Shown here piece by piece: positions 42,201 to 56,323 of a DNA stretch of 64,000 nucleotides. Positions within the stretch are counted from its first letter, which is position 1; each line of letters starts with the position of its first letter. The stretch is from the NCBI GenBank assembly GCA_017654935.2, contig CM065694.1, positions 4,595,215-4,659,214 of the forward strand, read 5' to 3'. The position numbers and the translations under genes are program-made. Source of the DNA: Phymorhynchus buccinoides. Taxonomy: Eukaryota > Mollusca > Gastropoda > Neogastropoda > Raphitomidae. The notes beneath the pieces were generated by a model. It was not told where the DNA came from, did no database searches, and worked only from the letters and a program-made list of their open reading frames with translations.

Positions 42201-45200
42201 AGAGGCGTCTCTGTGAAATTCGGGTTGCTCCCACCTGGAGAGCGTGTCGTAGCGAGGCGCGCCACCCAATTTTTTTTTTTTTTGCATGCGATTTTTGTGT
42301 GACTGATGAGGAAGGAAAGGTATGTGTGTAAATTTGGACCAAATGACAACCTTTCCGTAGCCACTGGGATTAACGTGTGCTAAGTGCATGGGCACACAGG
42401 ACCTCAGTTTATCATCTCACCCGAAAGACTCCACGTTCAGACTGTAAGGCCTAGTGCAAAATGAGGAAAAATCCCCTGTACTCAGGTTCGAACTCGGGTT
42501 TATTTGACACAAGGCGGAAGGCGTTACACTGTGCCACTCTACATCAGGTACATTCCCACCAAGAGGAGTTTTAAGATGATCAGTTCTTGGGTATGGGTGG
42601 ACCGTACAAAGCCAAACGATCCTTAAGCCTGCAGCACATGTGTTGCGTACTGGTGGAATGGATGATACACCAATGCCACGTTACTAAATGTAAAACAATA
42701 TACGCAGACACACAACACTAACACACAAAAGATTGGAAGGGTGCTATATCTGTAGCTGATGTTTTTTAATATATTTAAATAAAATTCACAATATCTGAAA
42801 TTACACATTCGCAGAAAGAGAACAGTGCGCTGAGAGATTTAATAAAAATAAATAACGATATTATGAGGAAAAAATACACACGAATAAACGAACAAACAAT
42901 AAAGAATAGCTGGTGTTTTTCAACAAATGAAAGGGGAAATGCCAATAATAATGCTTGCTACATTCACTGATAAAGGGAAGATGAAAGGCAGTGTGATATC
43001 TGTGTGGCCGGTGCTTTTCAATGAATTCTTCTTTCTGCATTCCCAGGCCATATGGCCATAATTGATGAGGTACATATGTGCTCGGTCTTCAGTTTTCACT
43101 GGTCTCTCCACTGCATTCAGCCGACACATTCTGACTTCAGAGGAGCTCAAAGGATAAATTGGAAGAAGTTTTGGGGAAAAAAGGCAGGAGAATGGGCCAA
43201 TAAGTCAGAAAGATAGATGATGACAGAAAGCATAGGGAAAAGGCAGAGTCAAGAGTGACATTAGAGGAAGTTACAAGCACAGAACTTCCAGAAGGTGGGA
43301 GAACTATTTGTACGAACGATTCCCAGTAACCCCACAGGGAAATTCAATGAATAAAAGGGTGAATGCCAAGAAAGTTTGCTGCACTCACTGATCTGGCGAC
43401 AGTGGCGGGTGAAGCCTCGCTGAGGTTGTCCGTCTCAAAGAGAACCATGATGTTGTCCGACAGGAACAGCTTGTCTCCGTTCAGCTGGTGAAGAGTCTGT
43501 TCACAAAAGGCAGACAGAGAAACTCAGGACAAGTGTGTACACAAAAATATGTATACTAAACACACACACATGGGTGCAACTCCCCAAAATGAAAAAACCC
43601 TGAAAGGCAGGGGTCCAGGGACCCATGGCCCCGGCAGGGTCCACAGGGGCAGAGCCACGTCAGACAATTCAGGGGGGCAAGTTAAGAGAGAGAGATAACG
43701 AGATAGACTGACAGTTAAAATGAGACAGACAGTTTGAGTCTGATAAGCCTTGTAAAATTATTACATTGCCTTTGTAAACTTCCAAGATAGAACAACCAAG
43801 TTCAAAACACCCTAAATCACTTGTGGTCATTTTGGTGTTGGATGAATTAAAAAAAACCTGAAGTTCAGTTTCTGGTAAAATTAAAAATACTGAAATCAGT
43901 GTAAAAATGAAAGAGTAGCACCCATACACAAGCATATGAATGCATCGACGCACAATACCTCCACAGGTAAAAAAAACCCACAAACATAAAAGCATAGGTA
44001 AAAGCGATTGCACACTTACACATAGGCATGCTTGCATCCATGTACAGTCCCCCTACCCCTTTAAGAATTCAGGTATTGACTGTTTTAATGATGGATCGAC
44101 TCCATTAGCAATATCCTGTATAAATGTTTATTAAGTAGTTCAATTAGTATTTATCTTTAACCTTGTTCATTATCGGTTATATTCTTTAAGTGAAGATTAA
44201 CTTTACTTAATGGGGGTCATGATTACATCACTAACTTATGACTTATTATAGTCTTACATATTCTCACTTACAGACACATCTACTCACAACTCAACCACAC
44301 CAAAAACACACCGCAATATAATTTTGTCTGAATCACTTTTAGTGGAAGGACGTTAAACTGTAAAAGAACACCATCCACCCCTCAAATATAAGCAAGCATG
44401 TACATACATTTAGTCAAAAGAAAGATTGATGAATTGTTTGCAGACCTGCCTACTTGGAATTTTCCCAATCAGTAGCCCAGCCATCAATTTCAGTAGCATG
44501 GCAAATTTTTTCGTAGCATCCACAAACGACGGCAATCGATTTGTTCTCTTCCTGAGCCGAAACGCACTGCTTATGTTTCGCCGATTGAACGTGCTGACGG
44601 CAAACCACAGAGAAGTCTGCATGGCAGAGGTTCGCACCAAGTCAACTTCTGACTCATCCGTGTAAGCTATTTTCAAAACTTGTGCGGCAGGCCGATGTTT
44701 TTTTCTTAGAACAAGATGGTGTGCCAGATGATTTTCGTTTTCTGGTTTGGGTTTATCTCCCGAATCGCTACTGCTGCTGGAGTCCGCCATTTTTCCCCCA
44801 GAGAAAGTAATAAGAACGCATGCGCAGTCACTTTCATAAAAACGGAAGTGACTAGGTTATCGCGCGTGACACGGTGTCTGCTCTTAGAAACAGACAAAAC
44901 CGGGAACGGCATAAGCAAAAATAAAATGCGGCGGCATTTTGTTTTCTCCGTAGCAATGTTAAGGTTGCCGTAGCTCCGTAGCAAAGCTTTATTTTTCGTA
45001 GCTGCTACCGCCAAATCGTAACAGTAGGCAGGTCTGTGTTTGGACGCATAATCATCTATGCCTTAACAGCTAATCTTCATATTTCATTACATTAATATAA
45101 TCTAAAAAGACCTGCATGCCTTTTGAAAAATGGCGCAGAGAAGTCACTGTGTTGATTATTTCATACATACAACACTTTCTACACTGACACAACCTTACAA

Positions 45201-48200
45201 GATCTGAACTGTTTCAAAAAAAGTAAACCAATAACATGAATAATAATAATAATAATAATGACTATTTTTATAACGATTATTCTCCTTACGGGGCTCTAAG
45301 TGCTTCACAAAGAAGTTAAAAATCTGAGCAAAAATAAAAAACAATGCACTAATCATAAGGAACATCACAAAACGAAATCACGATAACTACATTTACGCCC
45401 CCCCCCCCCATTCACACTCCACTAGAATCCAAACCATTACAAATAGTGTTTTCCACGCAAAAGGCATTTTCTCACACTAACGCCCCCACATTCACCATCC
45501 CCCCTCACAGACCTCAAGCTGACCTACTTTTCATAGATCTCCAAGCACGCATGTACACACACACACACACGCATGAAAGCTGCCTATTTTCCTAGAAACT
45601 CACCTTTTCTGATGACAGAATGCTGTTGAAGTTGTCTGCCCACACAGAGGTCAGGGGGCCATCCAGACACATCCAAGTGGTGCTCTGGTTCTGTGAAACA
45701 ACAGAGGAGGGGGGGGGGGGGGGGGTATAAACAACTGTAGGAAAACACTGAGAATCTCTAGGTCTAACAAAAGCAACATTTTGCTGGAACATTTTCTACA
45801 GAAAATCAGGCATTGCTGCCCTTTGAAAAAGTATGTAAGGGGAAGAGACGGGGGGGGGGGGGGGGGGATGTTCAGTAAAATGAGTAATAACATACCGGTA
45901 ATTATATTGCACATTTCCTTCGTGACACATATATGAACACAGACAGACACAAAAATGTTTGCTTTTTGTCAAACTTACAAAATGCCTTTGCTTTTCTTCT
46001 TCCACAGACCCATCCAATCCCTTCCACTATCCTCTCTGGTCCCTATCTCCATCACCTTTTACGAAGATTTGCCTGACTAATCATGTTGGCTTTATAACAA
46101 AGACATCACATTTCCACACCTTGTTTTTCCACATTCAACTTATTTTTCTCCCCCTTACTCACCCTGTTGGCTTCATGAATGGCTGAATGGCATAACTAAT
46201 GCCGTCTACCCAGTCCCAATTCTGATCTAACATCCCTCCTTCAAACATGAAGGAAATGTCACAGACTATTTCACCACAACCTCCGCCAGCCCACATTTTC
46301 CCACATCCGACTTACTTCCTTTTCTCCCCACTTGTTGGCTTTACCGGTGGTGGAAAGGAAAGATTCTCAGACATATTCAATGTCGTAAAATCCTTTAGTT
46401 TAAGTCATGTTCTGCACCCACAATCACTCTGTTGGCTTTAAGAATGGTGGAAGTGAAACATTCACATTTTTACACACACACACACACACAAGACCTGTCT
46501 ACCCCCTAAACAAGTCTTGAGTAGTCTGGATAGCTGAAATGAGTAGTTTTTGTGCAAAATGTGTAGTTTTATTAATTAAACCATCAAACAATGTTCACTG
46601 AAAATGAGTAGAATCTAGCATTATTTTTAATTTTGAATAGTAGAGATCCAAATAGAGTAGAATACAGGTCTGACACACTCAAATAATTTACTCTACAACT
46701 TTTTCAAGTCACCCCCACTGACCCTGTTGGCTTTCCGAATGGCGGAGGTGACGATGCCGTCCACCCAGTCGCCGTTCTGATCCAGGGACCCGAACATGAG
46801 GGAGAGGTCGTCCACCATGAGGGGATAGATCCGCTGCAGCTTGTGCACGTTCTCCGATGACTGGGAGGCCTTGGAGGTGTGCGACTGGCGCGACATGCCT
46901 CGGGCCTGCAGACACAGCGCCTCCACCACCGTCTGGATGCACGTGGACTTCCCGCTGCCTGACCGACCCGCCACGATGATTCCTGGGGAAGAGAAGGGAA
47001 TTAATCGCAACCCATCAATTGCTGGAAGAAAACTGAGAAATTATCTATTTTGAATCATCAGCTGGCAGGCATCTGGCCACCCATGGTTTGTGTGCAGGCC
47101 GAGGTCCTGGGTCTTGTTCTTAATCGCAGTGTCCATGTCAAAGCATCTCCGTGATGTCTTAGCATCCTCATGGTCTAGTACAGAGAGTGAGTTAACTGAA
47201 AACCATATTTTTCAGAATGTAAGGCTCACCTTATTGTAAGGCACATCCTCCAAATTTTACACAAAATACAGATTTTATTATCATTCTTAGTCATATTATA
47301 AGGCGCAGGAGTCTGTCTGGGAAAAAAGTATCGCCTTATAGTCTGTAAATTAGGTAATTTCTACACACCATTGTGGATTTGGGAGAGGTTGTAGAGCTGC
47401 AGGCATCTGGCCACCCATGGTTTGTGTGCAATGAGGCCGAGATCTTGGGCCTTGTTCTCTATGGTTGCCTTCACATCAAAGGCGTTTTTAGCATCTTCAT
47501 GCACTGGCAAAGAAAGACTATAATCTCTACAAACCGTGGTGAACTTGAGAGAGGTTGTAGAGCTGCAGGCATCTGGCCACCCATGGTTTGTGAGCGATGA
47601 GGCCGAGATCCTGGGCCTTGTTCTCTATGGCGGCCTCCATGTCAAAGGACCGCGTCTTGGCTGACAGGATGTTAGAGGGGGGGTCAGGCAGGCCCAGGAA
47701 ACAGTCCTTCAGGATGGTCTTGAACAGTGTCAGGTTCTGTGGGACAGGAAAAACAGGAGGTTACGTTACTTTGTCTAATGTTGTACTGAACAGCAGGAAA
47801 GAGGGAGGGGGGTAGAGAGAGAGGGGGGATAGACAGAGTAATAGAGACAGAGACAGAAAGACAGTTTCAACTTAGAGACAGACAGACGGAAAGAGAGACA
47901 GATAGTGTGTGCGTGTGTGTGTGTACGCGCAGTACCGGTAATGTGTGTGTACAAGTCTGCACACATAAATGCACACGGGGATGAAGGTGATGCATCTTTG
48001 TGTGCATGTGATAAATGTCCTTCTGTGTGTGCGGGAGCTTAGTGCGTCTTTATGGTTACACGTGTCATAACTCACCACCATGCTAGAATCTACATCTCAC
48101 AAGTAATAAGAACAAAATTTACTCTACCCACCCGACCCAACTTATGCATTTGTGTAGTTAGTAGGTCTATGGTTGGATTTTGTACAACCTAGCTTGCTAT

Positions 48201-51200
48201 TTACACATTATGAACAGAATGCAGCCACAACGTCTTTCCCCAAATACACAAAGAACAAGTGTAGTTAGTAGGTCTATGGTTGGATTTTGTACAACATAGT
48301 TTGCTATTTACACATTATGAACAGAATGCAGCCACAACGTCTTTCCCCAAATACACAAAGAACAAGTGTAGTTAGTAGGTCTATGGTTGGATTTTGTACA
48401 ACCTAGCTTGCTATTTACACATTATGAACAGAATGCAGCCACAACCTCTTTCCCCAAATACACAAAGAACAAGTGTAGTTAGTAGGTCTATGGTTGGATT
48501 TTGTACAACCTAGCTTGCTATTTACACATTATGAACAGAATGCAACCACAACGTCTTTCCCCAAATACACAAAGAACAAGTGTAGTTAGTAGGTCTATGG
48601 TTGGATTTTGTACAACCTAGTTTGCTATTTACACATTATGAACAGAATGCAGCCACAACGTCTTTCCCCAAATACACAAAGAACAAGTGTAGTTAGTAGG
48701 TCTATGGTTGGATTTTGTACAACCTAGCTTGCTATTTACACATTATGAACAGAATGCAGCCACAACGTCTTTCCCCAAATACACAAAGAACAAGTGTAGT
48801 TAGTAGGTCTATGGTTGGATTTTGTACAACCTAGCTTGCTATTTACACATTATGAACAGAATGCAGCCACAACGTCTTTCCCCAAATACACAAAGAACAA
48901 GTGTAGTTAGTAGGTCTATGGTTGGATTTTGTACAACCTAGCTTGCTATTTACACATTATGAACAGAATGCAACCACAACGTCTTTCCCCAAATACACAA
49001 AGAACAAGTGTAGTTAGTAGGTCTATGGTTGGATTTTGTACAACCTAGCTTGCTATTTACACATTATGAACAGAATGCAGCCACAACGTCTTTCCCCAAA
49101 TACACAAAGAACAAGTGTAGTTAGTAGGTCTATGGTTGGATTTTGTACAACATAGTTTGCTATTTACACATTATGAACAGAATGCAACCACAACGTCTTT
49201 CCCCAAATACACAAAGAACAAGTGTAGTTAGTAGGTCTATGGTTGGATTTTGTACAACCTAGTTTGCTATTTACACATTATGAACAGAATGCAGCCACAA
49301 CGTCTTTCCCCAAATACACAAAGAACAAGTGTAGTTAGTAGGTCTATGGTTGGATTTTGTACAACCTAGCTTGCTATTTACACATTATGAACAGAATGCA
49401 ACCACAACGTCTTTCCCCAAATACACAAAGAACAAGTGTAGTTAGTAGGTCTATGGTTGGATTTTGTACAACCTAGTTTGCTATTTACACATTATGAACA
49501 GAATGCAGCCACAACGTCTTTCCCCAAATACACAAAGAACAAGTGTAGTTAGTAGGTCTATGGTTGGATTTTGTACAACCTAGCTTGCTATTTACACATT
49601 ATGAACAGAATGCAGCCACAACGTCTTTCCCCAAATACACAAAGAACAAGTGTAGTTAGTAGGTCTATGGTTGGATTTTGTACAACCTAGCTTGCTATTT
49701 ACACATTATGAACAGAATGCAACCACAACGTCTTTCCCCAAATACACAAAGAACAAGTGTAGTTAGTAGGTCTATGGTTGGATTTTGTACAACCTAGCTT
49801 GCTATTTACACATTATGAACAGAATGCAGCCACAACGTCTTTCCCCAAATACACAAAGAACAAGTGTAGTTATGAACAGAATGCAACCACAACGTCTTTC
49901 CCCAAATACACAAAGAACAAGTGTAGTTAGTAGGTCTATGGTTGGATTTTGTACAACCTAGCTTGCTATTTACACATTATGAACAGAATGCAGCCACAAC
50001 GTCTTTCCCCAAATACACAAAGAACAAGTGTAGTTAGTAGGTCTATGGTTGGATTTTGTACAACCTAGCTTGCTATTTACACATTATGAACAGAATGCAA
50101 CCACAACGTCTTTCCCCAAATACACAAAGAACAAGTGTAGTTAGTAGGTCTATGGTTGGATTTTGTACAACCTAGCTTGCTATTTACACATTATGAACAG
50201 AATGCAGCCACAACGTCTTTCCCCAAATACACAAAGAACAAGTGTAGTTAGTAGGTCTATGGTTGGATTTTGTACAACCTAGCTTGCTATTTACACATTA
50301 TGAACAGAATGCAACCACAACGTCTTTCCCCAAATACACAAAGAACAAGTGTAGTTAGTAGGTCTATGGTTGGATTTTGTACAACCTAGCTTGCTATTTA
50401 CACATTATGAACAGAATGCAACCACAACGTCTTTCCCCAAATACACAAAGAACAAGTGTAGTTAGTAGGTCTATGGTTGGATTTTGTACAACATAGTTTG
50501 CTATTTACACATTATGAACAGAATGCAACCACAACGTCTTTCCCCAAATACACAAAGAACAAGTGTAGTTAGTAGGTCTATGGTTGGATTTTGTACAACC
50601 TAGCTTGCTATTTACACATTATGAACAGAATGCAACCACAACGTCTTTCCCCAAATACACAAAGAACAAGTGTAGTTAGTAGGTCTATGGTTGGATTTTG
50701 TACAACCTAGTTTGCTATTTACACATTATGAACAGAATGCAGCCACAACGTCTTTCCCCAAATACACAAAGAACAAGTGTAGTTAGTAGGTCTATGGTTG
50801 GATTTTGTACAACCTAGCTTGCTATTTACACATTATGAACAGAATGCAACCACAACGTCTTTCCCCAAATACACAAAGAACAAGTGTAGTTAGTAGGTCT
50901 ATGGTTGGATTTTGTACAACATAGTTTGCTATTTACACATTATGAACAGAATGCAACCACAACCGCTTTCCCCAAATACACAAAGAACAAACACGATATT
51001 CAAATGACCAACATAAACCAGTGAGATCCTGACCTCTCCTGTCAACCTGGGGCCGATGATGTCCTCGATGGTCTGGGCCACAATGGCGTGCTCCTGTTTG
51101 CCGGCCGCCGTCATGGGATTGGGGGTGCCCGACTTCCGCATGCCCATCGACCCGGGCATCTTCACTGTAATGGGGCATCGAAATGATGTGTGTACAAAAA

Positions 51201-54187
51201 GGCAGTGTTTAACCCCTTGACTGCCGCATGCCCATCGACCCGGGCATCTTCACTGTAATGGGGCATCGAAATGATGTGTGTACAAAAAGGCAGTGTTTAA
51301 CCCCTTGACTGCCATATCACGTGATATATATCAGTGATATCACGTACTGACATCACTGATGACATCATCAAATGAAGAGGAATAACTCTGATATGCTGGC
51401 TTTTGCTCTAACAGTCAAGAGAGTTATATCCCCCGACCATTTTGCCAGATTGGCTCTATCAGTTGTCTTTTTAATGGCATGATTTGTACAATGATTTAAT
51501 TTTTTCTGGCAGTCAAGGGGTTAAGCAAAAAAAATCAGGTAAAAGAAATCAAGAAGTTAAAAAAAAACCAAAAAAACCGTAGTGAATATTGAATGGCAAC
51601 AGACCGACCTTTACTTGTAATATACAGTTGGAAATATGAGGAAGGAAAAACAACAACACGCAAAAATACTGAGAGTGCATTTACCTCAGTACGAAGGATA
51701 AGAAAAATGTTATTATAAAAACAAAGAAGTTGAAAAGGGAGTTGATTCTCAGAGGGAAAGTCTAGTCTCTTGCTCTTAAGAGATGAGGAGGAGTCTCTCT
51801 TAACGGCAAGTATTAACATTTAGCCAACAAACGACACATCTGTACTACACAACATGCGTGACCAGATAAGATGGAAAACTCCAAAAGGATAGCTCAAAAT
51901 TTGTTCATCTACAAATCATTAGTACAACATTAGACATTACAACAACCAGGCCCAATGTTAGTTATCACAGAAATATCTGACTTCCTAAATCCACTTCCTT
52001 GGGTGACTTCAACCGTAACTCATTCGCATTGCAATGATTTTGAATTATTAAAAAAACCTCACAAATCACTCCAGCCATACACACAAACAAAACGTACATA
52101 AACAAAAGGAGAAATGAAAGATTACAGGTTTTTACTTCAGGTTTTAGACATAGGGAAGTGGTAGATCATACTTTTTTTTAATTTATAGACTTTACATAGA
52201 AAAACTCTCTACACCGATTGGTTTCCCCACAACAAACCACTACAAAAGCAAAGTCAGAGGCAAAACTGTAGTCTAAGGGAGCGAAGCGAGTTCAGAAGTG
52301 ACCAAGGTGCACACAGGTTTTACTTCCCATGAAGCAAATGCATCAAATTGACAGCTATATATTAATTCTGGACATATATGGCCGGAACGACTTGAATGTG
52401 TTAAAAAAGCAAAGGCATTACCTATGGATCCACCATGAGTCATGAGTCGGGTGGTGGGGGCCTCAGAGTTGGCGCTCTCAGGTGTTAAATAAGCAAAGGC
52501 ATTACCTATGGATCCACCATGAGTCATGAGTCGGGTGGTGGGGGCCTCGGAGTTGGCGCTCTCAGGTGTTAGAAAAGAAAAGGCATTACCTATGGATCCA
52601 CCACGAGTCATGAGGTGGGGGCCTCAGAGTTGGCGCTCAGGTGTTAAATAAACAAAGGCATTACCTATGGATCCACCATGAGTCATGAGTCGGGTGGTGG
52701 GGGCCTCGGAGTTGGCGCTCTCAGGTGTTAAATAAGCAAAGGCATTACCTATGGATCCACCATGAGTCATGAGTCGGGTGGTGGGGGCCTCGGAGTTGGC
52801 GCTCTCAGGTGTTAAATAAGCAAAGGCATTACCTATGGATCCACCATGAGTCATGTGGTGGGGTCCTCGGAGTTGGCGCTCTCAGGTGTTAAATAAACAA
52901 AGGCATTACCTATGGATCCACCATGAGTCATGTGGTGGGGTCCTCGGAGTTGGCGCTCTCAGGTGTTAAATAAACAAAGGCATTACCTATGGATCCACCA
53001 TGAGTCATGAGTCGGGTGGTGGGGGCCTCGGAGTTGGCGCTCTCGGAGCGAGAGGTCTCCTCCCTCTTGTCCTTCTCGGAGATCTTGTCATCGCGCATGC
53101 TGCGCCGTTTCTGACTGGCCCGCTTCAGCACACCGTTCAGCGCCGTCACTGAGAAGTGGTGGTGGTACTCTTGGGGACTAGGCACACAGATACATAAGAT
53201 GTAGAGAATTAGAAAGCATGAAACATAGCAACACTTGCAAAAGAGAGACTTTGGGCAGACATTAAGCTACCCAGAGGTTCTTCAGTCAAACGAGAGTTTA
53301 TTCCTTAATCAGCAAAGGCGATAGTGCTAGGGTTGATAATAACATTCCGTCAAAATCTGTTTGGCGTTATTTCTTCAATACAGTTGATAAGTTAAACTAA
53401 CGAATGCGCTACGAAAGGCAAAATAACCTTTTTTCTTTAACACAATAATGACAGTAAGAACAAAATACCAATAATGGAGAATTTCAAGTTAAAGATTCTG
53501 CAAGGAATATAGAGTCTATCTGCAACAGAAAAGAAAAGGAACATAGAATTTCGGGAGACAATCAAAACTTCATAAACAATGTAAATACTAAAAGACATTT
53601 TATCATGGCATAAGGGGGGAAAACCCCGAAAACAAGTTACTCTGATCACAGAAAGCTGACTTGGAGCCACCTGGCAAATTAACAAACACACACACACGTT
53701 CCTAACACTCAACACTACCAACAGCCCCACAACTCACAGCTGATCCTTGACCAGCTCGGCCAGAACTTTGAGCCTCAGGGCCAGGATGTTGGGGGCACGG
53801 AAGCCCAGCGCGGAGCACTTGGCCTTCAGGATCTGGCCCAGATCCGGCTTGATGAGGGAGATGGTGCGGAAGGATCCGGCGATGTCGTTGGGCAGGGAGG
53901 CAGTGGGCAGGGAGTGGCTGGGGTCCGTGGTCATGAACAGGCCCACGCTCCTCTTCAGCAGGATCTGAAGGCCGAGCATATTATCATTAGGTACTTTATA
54001 GTCACAGAGGCAACTTTATGAAATTCGGGTTGCTCCCACATGGAGAACGCATCGCAGCCAGATGCGCGCCACCCAATTTAAATTTTTATTGTTTTTTTTG
54101 CATACGCTTTTTGTGTGACTGAGGAGGGAAAAGGGTGGGTGCTTTTTCGTTGCCACTGGGATTAACGTTTGTTAAGTGCATGGGCAT

Positions 54188-54221
<34 letters not shown>

Positions 54222-56201
54222 TAGAGGAAGCAATGTAGTCATCGCAGAAAGTTGAACCGAGTCATAGGTCAACCACTGTACCATATTCATAGGTCGACCA
54301 CTGTACCATATTCATAGGTCGACCACTGTACCGTATTCATAGGTCGACCACTGTACCGTATTTTTCAGACTGTAACGCGCACCTTTGCATAAGGCGCAAA
54401 CCCCAACATTAAGATTTTGTTATTATATTTTCTTACTATTTCATTAGTCACATTATAAGGCACAGGGGACCAAGTCTGGGGGAAAAACTATCGCCTTATA
54501 GTTTGAAAAATATGGTAACTCAAAACCTAAAGATATTTTTCTCTGTAACAAGTGAACATGCAAATATGAAACAGTGAGGCTAAGAGAGAGGATACAGTGA
54601 AATGAATAAGGGGAAGGAACTTCTCGTAAATTAACTCCCTTTTTTTTTTACCAGTTATTTGCCACAACAATACAGACCCAAGTTCATCCTTATGCAGTTT
54701 TCTAATTTGAGTTCTCTACATTCTTTTCTGTATCAAACTATATATAATTGCTATTCTTTCTGACTTATCTTTGTACTATCCCCAAAAGTGCAGGAGAATC
54801 TTCAACGCGATGAAGGTGGCTGCTTAAAGGGAAGAAGAAGGAGGTATATTCAAACAAACAGCATTTTGAAAGCCATATATGTTATAAACACACACACACA
54901 CACGCGCGCGCATGCACACTCACACACCTCTGTTCCATCAACTAGCACCGCAAGAGCATATTTGGCATCTCAGACCAGTATGATATATTGGATACAATTC
55001 AAAACACACACACAACCCCCCCCCCCCACACACACACACAAACACACCTCTGTCCCATCCACAAACACCATGAAGGCCTGCTTAGCGCGGCATGCCAGAA
55101 TTATGGACTGGACATGGTCCATATCACACACACACCTCTGTCCCATCCACAAGCACCATGAAGGCCTGCTTGGCGCGACAGGCCAGAATGATGGACTGGA
55201 CATGGTCCATATCACACACACACCTCTGTCCCATCCACAAGCACCATGAAGGCCTGCTTGGCGCGACAGGCCAGAATGATGGACTGGACATGGTCCATCA
55301 GCACAGACAGCGCCTCCTGACTCAGCGTTTGACCCTCGTCGAAACAGCCCCAACACCCGTCCTGCAAACCATAACACATATTACAGAAAAATACTGTCTT
55401 AAAAATAAAAATAAATCACATTTATAGTCTTTAAAAAGTGGGTAAATCTATGGGATCTGATTACATGCCATCAAAACGCCTAGTATCATATCCTTTTGTA
55501 TATCCCTAATACCTAAGTAACTCTATGGAAATGAAAGGAAAAACCCCCAAGAACTTTGGTGCAACTCTAGGGAAACCCAAAGAACAACTACTCTCGAAAT
55601 CATGTTTCATCCTATGCCTTCCTTTGTAACCCCTGTGCTTTTTATCCAATTTACTTGACTAAAACAAATGTCATTCATGACCTCTATAATTCATGCATGG
55701 CCATAAACATTACTGCCCTTACACCTTACTGAGACAATGCCCTCCTTTGTAAGCACATATTACCTCCTTTATACAACTCCCTCCCACTTAAGACCTTATT
55801 TTGGTTGATTTCCGAGGTCTTAAGGGAGGTTCCACTTAATCACGAAAATAGCTTGTTGACAAAAATAAAAGCAAAACATTGATTGCATGGACAATGAAAA
55901 CATGATAGAAATTGAGGAAATAGTAAAACAGTGCCTGCCTGCATGCATGCATGTGTGCATGTGTGAATGTTTGCACTGACCATGGACATTCCATGGCAGA
56001 TCTTGCCGATGCTGACAGGACTGAAAGCCTCAGAGCACTGGAAATTAGTGAGTGTATGTGCGTCTCCTCCAAAATTAGAATAAGTTAGCTGAACGCAGCT
56101 GGAAGACCAGTGAAAACTGAAAAACAGACACATACATACCTCACCCCCATTATGGTCATATGGCCTGGGAATGCAGAAGAGAAGTGTGTGTGTGTGTAAA
56201 T

Positions 56202-56253
<52 letters not shown>

Positions 56254-56285
56254 CAGGTGTGTCCCAGGAATACTCTCATGTAAAG

Positions 56286-56323
<38 letters not shown>

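Noticed and set aside
48140..50995. Regular array considered as a CRISPR
   Set aside because: Units are continuous 107-bp repeats with no unique spacers, in an intron of an animal gene.
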